Positions 26,860 to 35,124 of a stretch of DNA of 35,638 bases are shown piece after piece. Source of the stretch: Candidatus Moraniibacteriota bacterium (GTDB lineage Bacteria > Patescibacteriota > Minisyncoccia > Moranbacterales > UBA1568); the NCBI GenBank assembly GCA_903859375.1, contig CAIOMK010000007.1:1-35638 (forward strand), read 5' to 3'. The position numbers were made by a program, and so were the translations under genes. The notes beneath the pieces were generated by a model. It worked only from the letters and a program-made list of their open reading frames with translations, did no database searches and was not told the DNA's origin. Position 1 is the first letter of the stretch, and each line of letters opens with the position of its first letter.

Positions 26860-26946
26860 GGGCGGATGGCGGAACTGGCAGACGCGCTGGACTCAAAATC
26901 CTGTGATGGAAACATCGTGAGGGTTCGACCCCCTCTCCGCCCACCA
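26860..26946 (+). tRNA. tRNA-Leu (anticodon CAA), CCA encoded
   Basis: GGGCGGA...TCCGCCC-A-CCA acceptor; anticodon loop CTCAAAA; long variable arm TGATGGAAACATCG; T arm GAGGG-TTCGACC-CCCTC. Confidence 0.95.
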
Positions 26947-26950
26947 TACG

Positions 26951-26978
26951 AAAACGACACGCCAGACGTGTCGTTTTT
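26951..26978 (+). terminator. Intrinsic terminator after tRNA-Leu
   Basis: AAAACGACACG-CCAGA-CGTGTCGTTTT followed by TCTTTTC. Confidence 0.85.
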
Positions 26979-27002
26979 CTTTTCTACGGATATCAAAAGG
27001 CA

Positions 27003-27827
27003 TCATTTTTCGACTGCCAGCAGCGCGGTTCGACGGAGAAGACAGGCGACAGTTACGGGGCCGACGCCTCCGGGAACAGGGGTGAGAAATATTTCCCTAT
27101 CACTCCCTTCTGACGACACGTCACCACAGACTTTTCCACCCTTTTCGGAGATGCCTCCGTCGATGACGATAGCACCTGATTTGAATATGCTCCGTGCAAA
27201 AAATTCCGGCCGGCCGACGGCGGTCACGACGATGTCGGCCGTCGAAATTTCATTCAGAAACGAACCGGCTTCGGCAGACGATATGACTGTCGGAATAATC
27301 CCCTCATATTCGAACGCCTTTTTCATGATAGAGCCGAACAGTTCCGAATTCACGACTGCGACTCCTTTTTTGCCGGATAACCCGATCCCGCTCGACTTCG
27401 CGAGTTCCATAATCGCCTCCGGAAAAACCGGTATCGCGACACGATTACCAGAAAGGAACGACTGAACCGTCTCAGGATGAAACCCGTCGGCGTCCTTGTC
27501 CGGGTCGATGGATGCGATGATCCGGTCCGTATCGAGCCCGTCCGGAAGCGGAAGCTGAACCAGTATCCCGTGTATGGTCGCATCGACATTCAACGATTCG
27601 ACAGCGTGGATGATTTCCTCCTCCGTCGCGGTTCCCGGAAGCGTCTCTTTCCTGAACGCGAATCCGAGCTCCGATGCGCGACGCTCCTTGATACCGACAT
27701 AGATCCTCGAAGCCGGATTGTCCCCTACCAACACCACGCCGAACCCGGGACGGACCGAAAAACCAGAAACGATACCATTCGCTTCGTCGAGGATCTTTTC
27801 CGCAAGCTGCGTTCCTGAAATTACCAT
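27003..27827 (-). CDS. folD: Bifunctional methylenetetrahydrofolate dehydrogenase/cyclohydrolase
   Basis: 274 aa; VGDNPASRIYVGIKERRASELG, GILVQLPLPDGLD, DKDADGFHPE. Confidence 0.94.
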   Translation of the reverse strand: MVISGTQLAEKILDEANGIVSGFSVRPGFGVVLVGDNPASRIYVGIKERRASELGFAFRKETLPGTATEEEIIHAVESLNVDATIHGILVQLPLPDGLDTDRIIASIDPDKDADGFHPETVQSFLSGNRVAIPVFPEAIMELAKSSGIGLSGKKGVAVVNSELFGSIMKKAFEYEGIIPTVISSAEAGSFLNEISTADIVVTAVGRPEFFARSIFKSGAIVIDGGISEKGGKVCGDVSSEGSDREIFLTPVPGGVGPVTVACLLRRTALLAVEK

Positions 27828-28606
27828 ATTCGAAGTATGACAAAAAGATAGAATGCGACTGCGGCGACAATCCGATAGATGCCGAATCCGGTAAAGGAAT
27901 GCGTCTTCACGAAAGAAAGGAATGACTTGACCGCAAAGAAGGCGACGACGAACGAGACCGCGAAACCGATACCGAGTACCGGCAGATCCGCGATAGAAAA
28001 AGTCCCCGCATTTTTCAAAAGATCCAATCCGGTCGCTGCCGCCATGGTCGGCACCGCAAGTAGAAAGGAAAATTCCGTGATTGCCGTCCGCGACAACCCG
28101 AGTGACAATCCGCCGATAATGGTCGCGCCCGATCGTGACACGCCAGGAATCACCGCAACCGACTGGAACAACCCAATCAACAATGCCTGTTTGTATGTCA
28201 TTTCAGAAGAGGCTGTTTCCAAAAGGGCTTCCGAGTGACCCTTCAGCCACCGTTCGAAGAAAATAATGATCACTCCGCCGAGAAAAAGGGTCACCACGAC
28301 CGTCATCGGCGAATCAAACAGTTGCTTGATGAGACGGTACAGTACGAGCCCGATGAACGCCGTCGGCAGGAAAGCGACCGCGACCCGCTTCATCGTCTCC
28401 CAATCGGTCAGCAAACGACGCCAATACAGCGCGACCACCGCCAGAATCGCACCGAGCTGAATCACCACCTCGAATGATTTCACGAAATCGGTCTGCGCGA
28501 TGTGAAGCAGATCTGCGGTGAGAATCAGATGCCCTGTCGAGGATATCGGGAGAAATTCGGAAAGTCCTTCGACGATACCGAGGATGATTGAATGGAATAT
28601 GGACAT
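27821..28606 (-). CDS. uppP: Undecaprenyl-diphosphatase
   Basis: 261 aa; GIVEGLSEFLPISSTGHLILTADLL, VIPGVSRSGATIIGGLSLGLSRTAITEFSFLLAVPTM; multiple TM helices. Confidence 0.96.
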   Translation of the reverse strand: MSIFHSIILGIVEGLSEFLPISSTGHLILTADLLHIAQTDFVKSFEVVIQLGAILAVVALYWRRLLTDWETMKRVAVAFLPTAFIGLVLYRLIKQLFDSPMTVVVTLFLGGVIIIFFERWLKGHSEALLETASSEMTYKQALLIGLFQSVAVIPGVSRSGATIIGGLSLGLSRTAITEFSFLLAVPTMAAATGLDLLKNAGTFSIADLPVLGIGFAVSFVVAFFAVKSFLSFVKTHSFTGFGIYRIVAAVAFYLFVILRIW

Positions 28607-28612
28607 AGGCTC

Positions 28613-29299
28613 CTAAAATAATGTACCCGTCGACGTCGTAGGAGAAAGCGGGGCATGCTCGTTCTTCGCGGATTCGAGCAGTTTCTTCTGTCCGTTCATT
28701 TCAATAAGTATTTCCCAACTTCGGAACTCCGGATGCTTCTCGAGGATCTTCTCGAGGATCTCGACTGTGACCCGGACATCCCCGGCCCCGGTATGCGCCG
28801 TCACATGCGGTTTCCCACAATAGAGCTTGTATGCCGCCGACAGGTTCCTCGGGGTGAAATTGTCTCGTGGAACGACCTTGTGGTACAGGATTTTCGCATC
28901 AAGAACTTTTTTCTGCGAGAAATCGAAGTTCTTGCCGACGGACGAGAATTCACCGCGAAGAAACGGGAGGTCGAATCCGAGCACATTGAATCCGCCGACA
29001 TCCACGCCCTCGAACACGCTCCAGAGCTCGTAGGAAAGCTTCATGAACGACGGTTTGTCCGCGACGTCCTCGTCACTGATTCCGTTGATACGTGCCGCTT
29101 CTGCAGGAATGGGACGTCCCGGATTGATGCGATAGGACTCCGCTATGATCTCTCCCGACGGCATGATCTTCTCATAGGCTATCTCTATGATACGGTCGGA
29201 GCCGGTCGAAAGGCCTGTCGTCTCGAGATCGAAGATGACGAGCGGCCGATCCAGCTTGAGATAGTCGGTGATGGTCGTACGCATAATTTGAACCAACAA
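28613..29299 (-). CDS. DEDDh 3'-5' exonuclease (DnaQ/Pol III epsilon-like)
   Basis: 228 aa; VIFDLETTGLSTGSDRIIEIAYEKI, GFNVLGFDLPFL, HTGAGDVRVTVEILEKI. Confidence 0.9.
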   Translation of the reverse strand: MLVQIMRTTITDYLKLDRPLVIFDLETTGLSTGSDRIIEIAYEKIMPSGEIIAESYRINPGRPIPAEAARINGISDEDVADKPSFMKLSYELWSVFEGVDVGGFNVLGFDLPFLRGEFSSVGKNFDFSQKKVLDAKILYHKVVPRDNFTPRNLSAAYKLYCGKPHVTAHTGAGDVRVTVEILEKILEKHPEFRSWEILIEMNGQKKLLESAKNEHAPLSPTTSTGTLF

Positions 29300-29461
29300 C
29301 TTATAACTGACAACCTACAGCGGAAACAACGCAACTACAGACTGACACACCATTTAAACAGAATTATTGGTCCCGTTGTCAGTTATTTATTGTTTGTTGT
29401 AAGTCTCTGCCCCATAGTATACCAGTCTAGGCGCGGGACGGGGTTTTGTAAACCCATGTAT

Positions 29462-29505
29462 AAAAAGGGACCTGAAGGAGCTTTCGCTTTCCCTTCAGGT
29501 CCTTT
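29462..29505 (-). terminator. Intrinsic terminator downstream of the 114-aa hypothetical gene
   Basis: GGACCTGAAGG/CCTTCAGGTCC 11-bp stem; minus strand continues CTTTTTA. Confidence 0.8.
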
Positions 29506-29538
29506 ACTATGATTACCATCAATGTGGCTGGATCTCCG

Positions 29539-29883
29539 CTAAAGCCCAAATATAGAACCAAGCCGATAATTGCCAAATGTTTTTTCAAGGTCTTCGACCT
29601 TAATGTACAAGCCCACAGCCTTCGTATCAGGATAAACCGTCAAAGGCATATCCGGATGCACGTAGTCGAAAGCCATCCCTATAAGTGACTCAACACCAAA
29701 ATCGCTAACAAGCTGCTGCGCGCACTGATGCGCCATCGGACCCGACCAGGCTTTCGCATGAACATATTCAACTCCATCGATATTCATCACCGCTCGCAGA
29801 TCACCATTCACCATCCCAGCCTTGATCGTGATATTTGTCGCTTCCACAATACCTCCCTGTTTATTGATTTGTAAATTATACAA
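29539..29883 (-). CDS. Hypothetical protein
   Basis: 114 aa ORF followed by its own terminator; start uncertain; no family recognised. Confidence 0.6.
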   Translation of the reverse strand: MYNLQINKQGGIVEATNITIKAGMVNGDLRAVMNIDGVEYVHAKAWSGPMAHQCAQQLVSDFGVESLIGMAFDYVHPDMPLTVYPDTKAVGLYIKVEDLEKTFGNYRLGSIFGL

Positions 29884-29954
29884 ACTAAAACTTCAGAAGA
29901 CAGCACCATATCTATTAAATATGTCAATGATATCATCGTCAAAACACATAAACA

Positions 29955-29982
29955 AAAAAGTGGCTTTAGATAGCCACTTTTT
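29955..29982. terminator. Bidirectional intrinsic terminator (downstream of leuS)
   Basis: AAAAAGTGGCT-ttagat-AGCCACTTTTT. Confidence 0.85.
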
Positions 29983-30003
29983 ATATTTCAATTTTTCATT
30001 TTG

Positions 30004-32454
30004 TCACACAACGATATTCACCAGCTTGCCAGGAACGACGACGATTCGCTTCGGTGCCATGCCGTCGAGGAACTTCGCGATTTTTTCACTGCCCAACGCC
30101 TTCGCCTTCAGGTCGTCCTCGGTCGCGTCCGAGGAAATCTCAAACGTGTCGCGAACCTTGCCATTCACCGAGACGACGATTTTCACCGTGTCTTCAACGA
30201 GGAAGTCCGGATCGGCTTCGGGCCATGACGAGAGAAATATCGATTCCGTGTTCCCGAGCCCTTCCCACAGCTCCTCGGCGATATGTGGAGCGAACGGGGA
30301 AAGAAGTTTCAGAAATATGGAATACTGCGGAAGGGAAAGGACCGGCTCCTTCTCAAGTGCGTTCACGAGAATCATAAGCGTGCTGACGGCCGTATTGAAC
30401 CGGAAGGAATCGATATCATCCGTCACCTTCACGATGGTCTTGTGAAGCAGTGTCCGGATTTTTCCTTCCGCGTCCTTCGCTCCCGTATCGGCTTTCCTGT
30501 CCAAGACAGACACTTTCTCCAGGAACCGTCGCGTCCCGACGACTCCGTCCGTATTCCAGGAGATATTCTGGTTGAAAGGTCCCATGAACATCTCGTAGAG
30601 TCGCATCGCATCCGCCCCGAAGTCGCCGACCATGTCATCCGGATTGACGACATTCCCCCACCTCTTGGACATCTTGCGTCCATCGGATGCGAGTATGAGC
30701 CCGACGTTGATGAGTTTTTTGAACGGTTCATCTGTCGAGACGGCACCGATATCGAGAAGGAACTTGTGCCAGAACCTTGCATAAATAAGATGTCGCGTCG
30801 CGTGTTCCGCCCCGCCGACATAGACGTCGACCGGCATCCATTTCTTTTCCAGTTCCTTGCCGACGAAGGATTCCTTGTTTTTCGAATCGATATAACGGAG
30901 ATAGTACCACGACGAACCGGCCCACTGAGGCATCGTGTTCGTCTCACGTTTTGCCTTTCCACCACATGAAGGACAGCTCGTGTTCACCCACTCATCGATA
31001 CCGGCAAGCGGCGATTCCCCTGTTCCTGTCGGTTCATAACTGGCGACATCCGGAAGCAGGACCGGCAGTTCATTTTCCGGAACCGGCACGACACCGCATT
31101 TTTCACAGTGCACGAGTGGGATCGGTTCGCCCCAATAGCGCTGACGCGAAAATACCCAATCGCGAAGCTTATATTTCACGACCTTCTTTCCGAGCCCGTC
31201 CGCTTCGAGTCTCGTCGCGATTTTCTCCCGGGCCTGTTCGGAATCGAGTCCGGAAAAATCAGCTGAATCCGCAAGCACCCCGTCGTCGGTGAACGGGACA
31301 TCACCAAGACCGGACACGACCGTCCTCACCGGCAGATTATATTTCTTCGCGAACGCGAAATCGCGGACATCGTGCGCGGGGACAGCCATGACCGCACCGG
31401 TACCGTAATCGCCGAGCACATAGTCCGCGACGAACACCGGCACTTCCTCGCCATTTATCGGATTGATCGCCATGATACCGTCGAGCCGGACACCGGTCTT
31501 CTCCCGTCCTTCCGCAGTCCGCTCCATCTCGGTCTTTCGTGCCGTCTCACTTATATATGTCTCAACCTCTTTTTGATTTTTTATGTCTGATCTTCTCTGT
31601 TGCACGAACGGATGTTCCGGTGCGACTACGACATATGTACAACCATAAAGCGTATCCACGCGGGTTGTGAACACTTCGATACAGCCCTCCTCCGTTTGTG
31701 GTTTTGAATCCGTGTTTTGGGATTTGTTTGGTGATTGTGATTTTGGATGTGGGATGTAGAACCGTATGACGGCTCCCTCGCTCCGGCCGATCCAATTGCG
31801 CTGGGATTCCTTGACGGACTCCGGCCAATCGAGCGAATCGAGTCCTTCCAGCAACCGATCGGCATAGTCGGTGATGCGAAGCACCCACTGTCGCATCGGC
31901 TTCTTCTCGACAATCGTCCCACAGCGCTCGCAGGCATCACCTTCGAGATCTTCCTTTGCAAGGCCGGTCTGACATGACGGGCACCAGAGGATCGGTTCAT
32001 ATGATTCGAACGCGAGTCCTTTTTTCCACATCTCCAAAAACATCCACTGCGTCCATTTATAATATTCCGGATCGGTCGTGTTGATCTCGCGATCCCAGTC
32101 ATACGTGAAACCGAGGCTCCCCAGCTGACGTTTGAAGGTCGCGATGTTTTCCTCGGTCGTCACTTTCGGATGTGTCTTGGTCTTGATGGCATACTGCTCC
32201 GTCGGAAGTCCGAACGCATCCCATCCCATCGGATGCAACACGGAATACCCCTGCAGTTGCTTCATCCGTGCGACCACGTCTGTGGCGATATATCCTTTCG
32301 GATGTCCCACGTGGAGTCCGGCTCCCGAAGGATACGGGAACATATCGAGCACATAAAATTTCCGTTCTCGGCCGTAGTGCCGGAACGTCCCCTGTTCCTC
32401 CCATTTCTTCTGCCACTTTCCCTCGATATTCTCGGGTATATATCGTCCTTCCAT
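30004..32454 (-). CDS. leuS: Leucyl-tRNA synthetase
   Basis: 816 aa; YPSGAGLHVGHPKGYIATDV (HIGH-type), HPMGWDAFGLPTEQYAI, KMSKRWGNVVNPDDM, CP1 editing-domain FTTRVDTLYGCTYVVVAPEHP. Confidence 0.98.
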   Translation of the reverse strand: MEGRYIPENIEGKWQKKWEEQGTFRHYGRERKFYVLDMFPYPSGAGLHVGHPKGYIATDVVARMKQLQGYSVLHPMGWDAFGLPTEQYAIKTKTHPKVTTEENIATFKRQLGSLGFTYDWDREINTTDPEYYKWTQWMFLEMWKKGLAFESYEPILWCPSCQTGLAKEDLEGDACERCGTIVEKKPMRQWVLRITDYADRLLEGLDSLDWPESVKESQRNWIGRSEGAVIRFYIPHPKSQSPNKSQNTDSKPQTEEGCIEVFTTRVDTLYGCTYVVVAPEHPFVQQRRSDIKNQKEVETYISETARKTEMERTAEGREKTGVRLDGIMAINPINGEEVPVFVADYVLGDYGTGAVMAVPAHDVRDFAFAKKYNLPVRTVVSGLGDVPFTDDGVLADSADFSGLDSEQAREKIATRLEADGLGKKVVKYKLRDWVFSRQRYWGEPIPLVHCEKCGVVPVPENELPVLLPDVASYEPTGTGESPLAGIDEWVNTSCPSCGGKAKRETNTMPQWAGSSWYYLRYIDSKNKESFVGKELEKKWMPVDVYVGGAEHATRHLIYARFWHKFLLDIGAVSTDEPFKKLINVGLILASDGRKMSKRWGNVVNPDDMVGDFGADAMRLYEMFMGPFNQNISWNTDGVVGTRRFLEKVSVLDRKADTGAKDAEGKIRTLLHKTIVKVTDDIDSFRFNTAVSTLMILVNALEKEPVLSLPQYSIFLKLLSPFAPHIAEELWEGLGNTESIFLSSWPEADPDFLVEDTVKIVVSVNGKVRDTFEISSDATEDDLKAKALGSEKIAKFLDGMAPKRIVVVPGKLVNIVV

Positions 32455-32494
32455 AGTGCGATAATCACGGTTACTTCCCCCACTCTATCGCACT
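32455..32494 (-). promoter_or_regulatory. Stem-loop abutting the leuS start codon
   Basis: AGTGCGATA (32455-32463) and TATCGCACT (32486-32494), perfect 9-bp inverted repeat with 22-nt loop ending directly at the ATG. Confidence 0.65.
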
Positions 32495-32523
32495 TACCAC
32501 CTTTTTTCAAGCCGAAAAACAGG

Positions 32524-32551
32524 TAGAGACGAGGCGCACCTCGTCTCTACG
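32524..32551. repeat. REP-like palindrome GTAGAGACGAGG-CGCA-CCTCGTCTCTAC
   Basis: Perfect 12-bp stem with 4-nt loop, no U tract; between a hypothetical gene and leuS. Confidence 0.75.
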
Positions 32552-32603
32552 GAATTCAGATGATTGCGATTACCTCGAAACAGTAACGCTGCCACACTAT
32601 CTC

Positions 32604-33248
32604 CTAAATACCCATACCTTCAACATTTTCTGCATTTTTCAATTTTTCGTCACACATTCCCTCATATATGCTTTTATATTTCTTCAACTTCTTTTTCCAT
32701 GTCTCCAATAACGTAATTATCTCTCTTTTCGTATATGATTCCCTTTTATAATCATTACTTACCCCCAAATGATACCTATTGTCATTAAGTTCAATTCGTT
32801 TCAGATGCTCCTCTTTATGCCCAAGCATCTTTTTCAAATTCTCAACCATTTCTTGTGCATCTTCAAAAAGAATTTTCGTTTTCTCAAAATCATCTTCAAT
32901 AGCAGAAACGTCGGGATCTTCTATATCAGCAACAAATTTTTTTGCTCTCCTTGCAAGATATAGGATTTCCCTTTTAATCGTATCTTTGTATTCTTGAGTC
33001 GGGTTGTTGTTACCCCACGAGACAACCGAATCAATAATCTCTCGCTCAGCCTTTCTTTCTTTTATATCCGTGTCACGTTTGTTTTCAAAATCCACCTCAT
33101 TCATCTGCTCCTCTGTCAAATGCAATCGTGCTTCATCTCCATTTTCATTTTTGACATATTCCGCTCCACCTCTGAGAAAATCAGCGTCCGATATAACAAC
33201 TTTTTTCAATCTCGCAAGTTCTTCCGCCGACGGCATTTCCCTACTCAT
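32604..33248 (-). CDS. Hypothetical charged, helical protein
   Basis: 214 aa; Lys/Glu-rich helical pattern; preceded by a strong putative promoter. Confidence 0.75.
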   Translation of the reverse strand: MSREMPSAEELARLKKVVISDADFLRGGAEYVKNENGDEARLHLTEEQMNEVDFENKRDTDIKERKAEREIIDSVVSWGNNNPTQEYKDTIKREILYLARRAKKFVADIEDPDVSAIEDDFEKTKILFEDAQEMVENLKKMLGHKEEHLKRIELNDNRYHLGVSNDYKRESYTKREIITLLETWKKKLKKYKSIYEGMCDEKLKNAENVEGMGI

Positions 33249-33286
33249 ATTTGTTGCAATTATGATAGATTACAAAACCTGACCCC

Positions 33287-33317
33287 ATAGTACCCCCCCC
33301 CCGACAACACGTGTCAA
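33287..33317 (-). promoter_or_regulatory. Putative promoter with poly-G tract in the -35/-10 spacer
   Basis: Minus strand TTGACA (33312-33317), 19-nt spacer that includes G10 (33293-33302), TACTAT (33287-33292). Confidence 0.6.
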
Positions 33318-33419
33318 TATCACATTATTCTAATATTTCAACGTATTTTCGGCATAACAAAATAGTCGAGCCTTCAAATTAAGGTCCGACCTTTTCTGGC
33401 CACTTTCCTATGAACGATA

Positions 33420-34484
33420 TCAGTCTCCTAGTTTGCCGATAGCGATTACCAGTTCGACTCGCTCTTGTTCCCTGTCTGTTTTCGCGAGAAGTTCTTCCAG
33501 TCCATCTCGGATATGTTTCTTCTCAGTTTCGGAGACGCGCTCAAGTATATACGACAAATCACGCGTGTCCTGAGGTCGATTAGCTCTCGCCTTAGCGATC
33601 GCCATATGAACCAAATCGACGACCGGCGCCTCGGCACCATTCGGCAGCCGTACTGTTTCGTTTGCAAAGAGTGCGGTCTCGTCGACCGGCAGTCCGCCGT
33701 ACTCATAAGCACCATTCTTTTCCTTCAGATAGTGCACGTCGATTATCGTCAAGCCGTCGTACCGTTTTAAGTCGGTCGATCCGTCGTCATCCACTGGCAT
33801 CGCAACCAGCATCTCCCTTCCCGTAAACTTCAACTGCTCGTATCGTGAAAAAGACATCATGCCGTTCGTTTTCGCGGCATCTGTGTCCCAAACGAACAAG
33901 CCCCATTTGCTTTCATTATGAGTAGAACGAAGCTGGGCATCCAGCATATCGAGCTCATCGCTAGGAACGAGGATATCGATATCGCGGTGTGTTCTCAAAA
34001 ACGACTTCGTCTCCTCCAACTGACGGAGTGATAACCCGATTGCACCATCTATCGAATATCTGAGACCCGATCCCCTGATGCAGTCAACCAAACCTTCACA
34101 TTCTTCGACCAGTTTCACCATATCCCGCCCTTCTGCTGATTCGATGGGAACCGGCTCGGAGTTACCTTCGAAACTCGCGTTTTGAACCCGGTTCAGGTAC
34201 TTTTTCACCACTTGGGGATCGCTTATCGAAACTGTCTCGTTTCCAATTTCGTTTTGGTCGGTTTCCGAATTCATCAACTTTATTCTGATACTCGATATTT
34301 TCGTCTCGTCCTCTCTCTGCTGCTTTTCTTGATCTGCAACAAGCGCCTCATACTCGCGTTCATAATCAATACCCCTTGTTTCTTTTGATCCATCATTCCC
34401 CGCACCCAACCCTGTCGAGTCGACTTTGATTTCCTTGATTCCCATTTTTCCCTGCGTATTTTCGACGAATTTTGATTCTGGCAT
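33420..34484 (-). CDS. Nucleotidyltransferase-fold protein (resembles the ANT(2'')/LNT-type nucleotidyltransferases)
   Basis: 354 aa; YSIDGAIGLSLRQLEETKSFLRTHRDIDILVPSDELDML resembles G-x-hhD and H-x-DIDI motifs; C-terminal helices VDLVHMAIAKARANRPQDTRDLSYIL. Confidence 0.6.
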   Translation of the reverse strand: MPESKFVENTQGKMGIKEIKVDSTGLGAGNDGSKETRGIDYEREYEALVADQEKQQREDETKISSIRIKLMNSETDQNEIGNETVSISDPQVVKKYLNRVQNASFEGNSEPVPIESAEGRDMVKLVEECEGLVDCIRGSGLRYSIDGAIGLSLRQLEETKSFLRTHRDIDILVPSDELDMLDAQLRSTHNESKWGLFVWDTDAAKTNGMMSFSRYEQLKFTGREMLVAMPVDDDGSTDLKRYDGLTIIDVHYLKEKNGAYEYGGLPVDETALFANETVRLPNGAEAPVVDLVHMAIAKARANRPQDTRDLSYILERVSETEKKHIRDGLEELLAKTDREQERVELVIAIGKLGD

Positions 34485-34618
34485 AAATGTGTATTGAAAC
34501 TCAAGTCCATTTGCAGAGAAAGTATATCATATTCGAATATCAATCTGTTCTAATATTTCTTGCACAAATGGACCTATCGTTCCTCGGGCCGGCAAGAAAA
34601 CAACATATTCGGTATGTC

Positions 34619-34653
34619 AAAAGACTAAACCTTCGTCGAAGGTTTAGTCTTTT
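34619..34653. terminator. Bidirectional intrinsic terminator after atpC
   Basis: AAAAGACTAAACCTTCG-T-CGAAGGTTTAGTCTTTT, 17-nt arms. Confidence 0.85.
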
Positions 34654-34675
34654 CAGTCAAGCTGTTCCACAAAAT

Positions 34676-35119
34676 TTATTGTCCCGGAGCGATGAATCCG
34701 CCTTTGCTTCGATGTTTGCGGGCGACATTGAGACGGGCGAATTCCTTCTCCAAAGACGCCGCGACGCGTGCGTACTCCTCGTCGTCGAGCAAATGACGTT
34801 CAATCTTTGTTTCCTCAGCCTTCTTCTTCGCTTCCTCGGCACGTTCGATGTCGATTTCCTCCGCCCGTTCGGCGGTGTCGACGAGCACGGAAAGGACATT
34901 ACCATGCAATTCCACGAATCCGCCGGATGTCGCGAGACGCTCGGGCTCGGCATCCGCTTCGCGACGGAAGAAAATCTCCCCGGATCGAAGCGAGCCGATA
35001 TACGGGATGTGATCCGGCAATATAGTGATTTCCCCGTCCTCGGCCGGCAACGTCACCGAATACACTTCCTCTTCGAGGACGAGCCGTTCCGGCGTGACAA
35101 TCTTGAGTCTGAGTAACAT
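34676..35119 (-). CDS. atpC: F-type ATP synthase epsilon subunit
   Basis: 147 aa; LKIVTPERLVLEEEVYSVTLPAEDGEITILPDHIPYIGSLRSGEIFF. Confidence 0.93.
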   Translation of the reverse strand: MLLRLKIVTPERLVLEEEVYSVTLPAEDGEITILPDHIPYIGSLRSGEIFFRREADAEPERLATSGGFVELHGNVLSVLVDTAERAEEIDIERAEEAKKKAEETKIERHLLDDEEYARVAASLEKEFARLNVARKHRSKGGFIAPGQ

Positions 35120-35124
35120 ACAAC

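Noticed and set aside
26866-27465. + strand ORF beginning MAELADALDSKSCDGN
   Set aside because: It starts within the tRNA-Leu gene (a classic mis-call) and then runs antisense through folD.
32303-32318. TGTCCCACGTGGAGTC as a parS site
   Set aside because: It encodes the conserved GLHVGH motif of leuS, so the match is explained by coding constraint.
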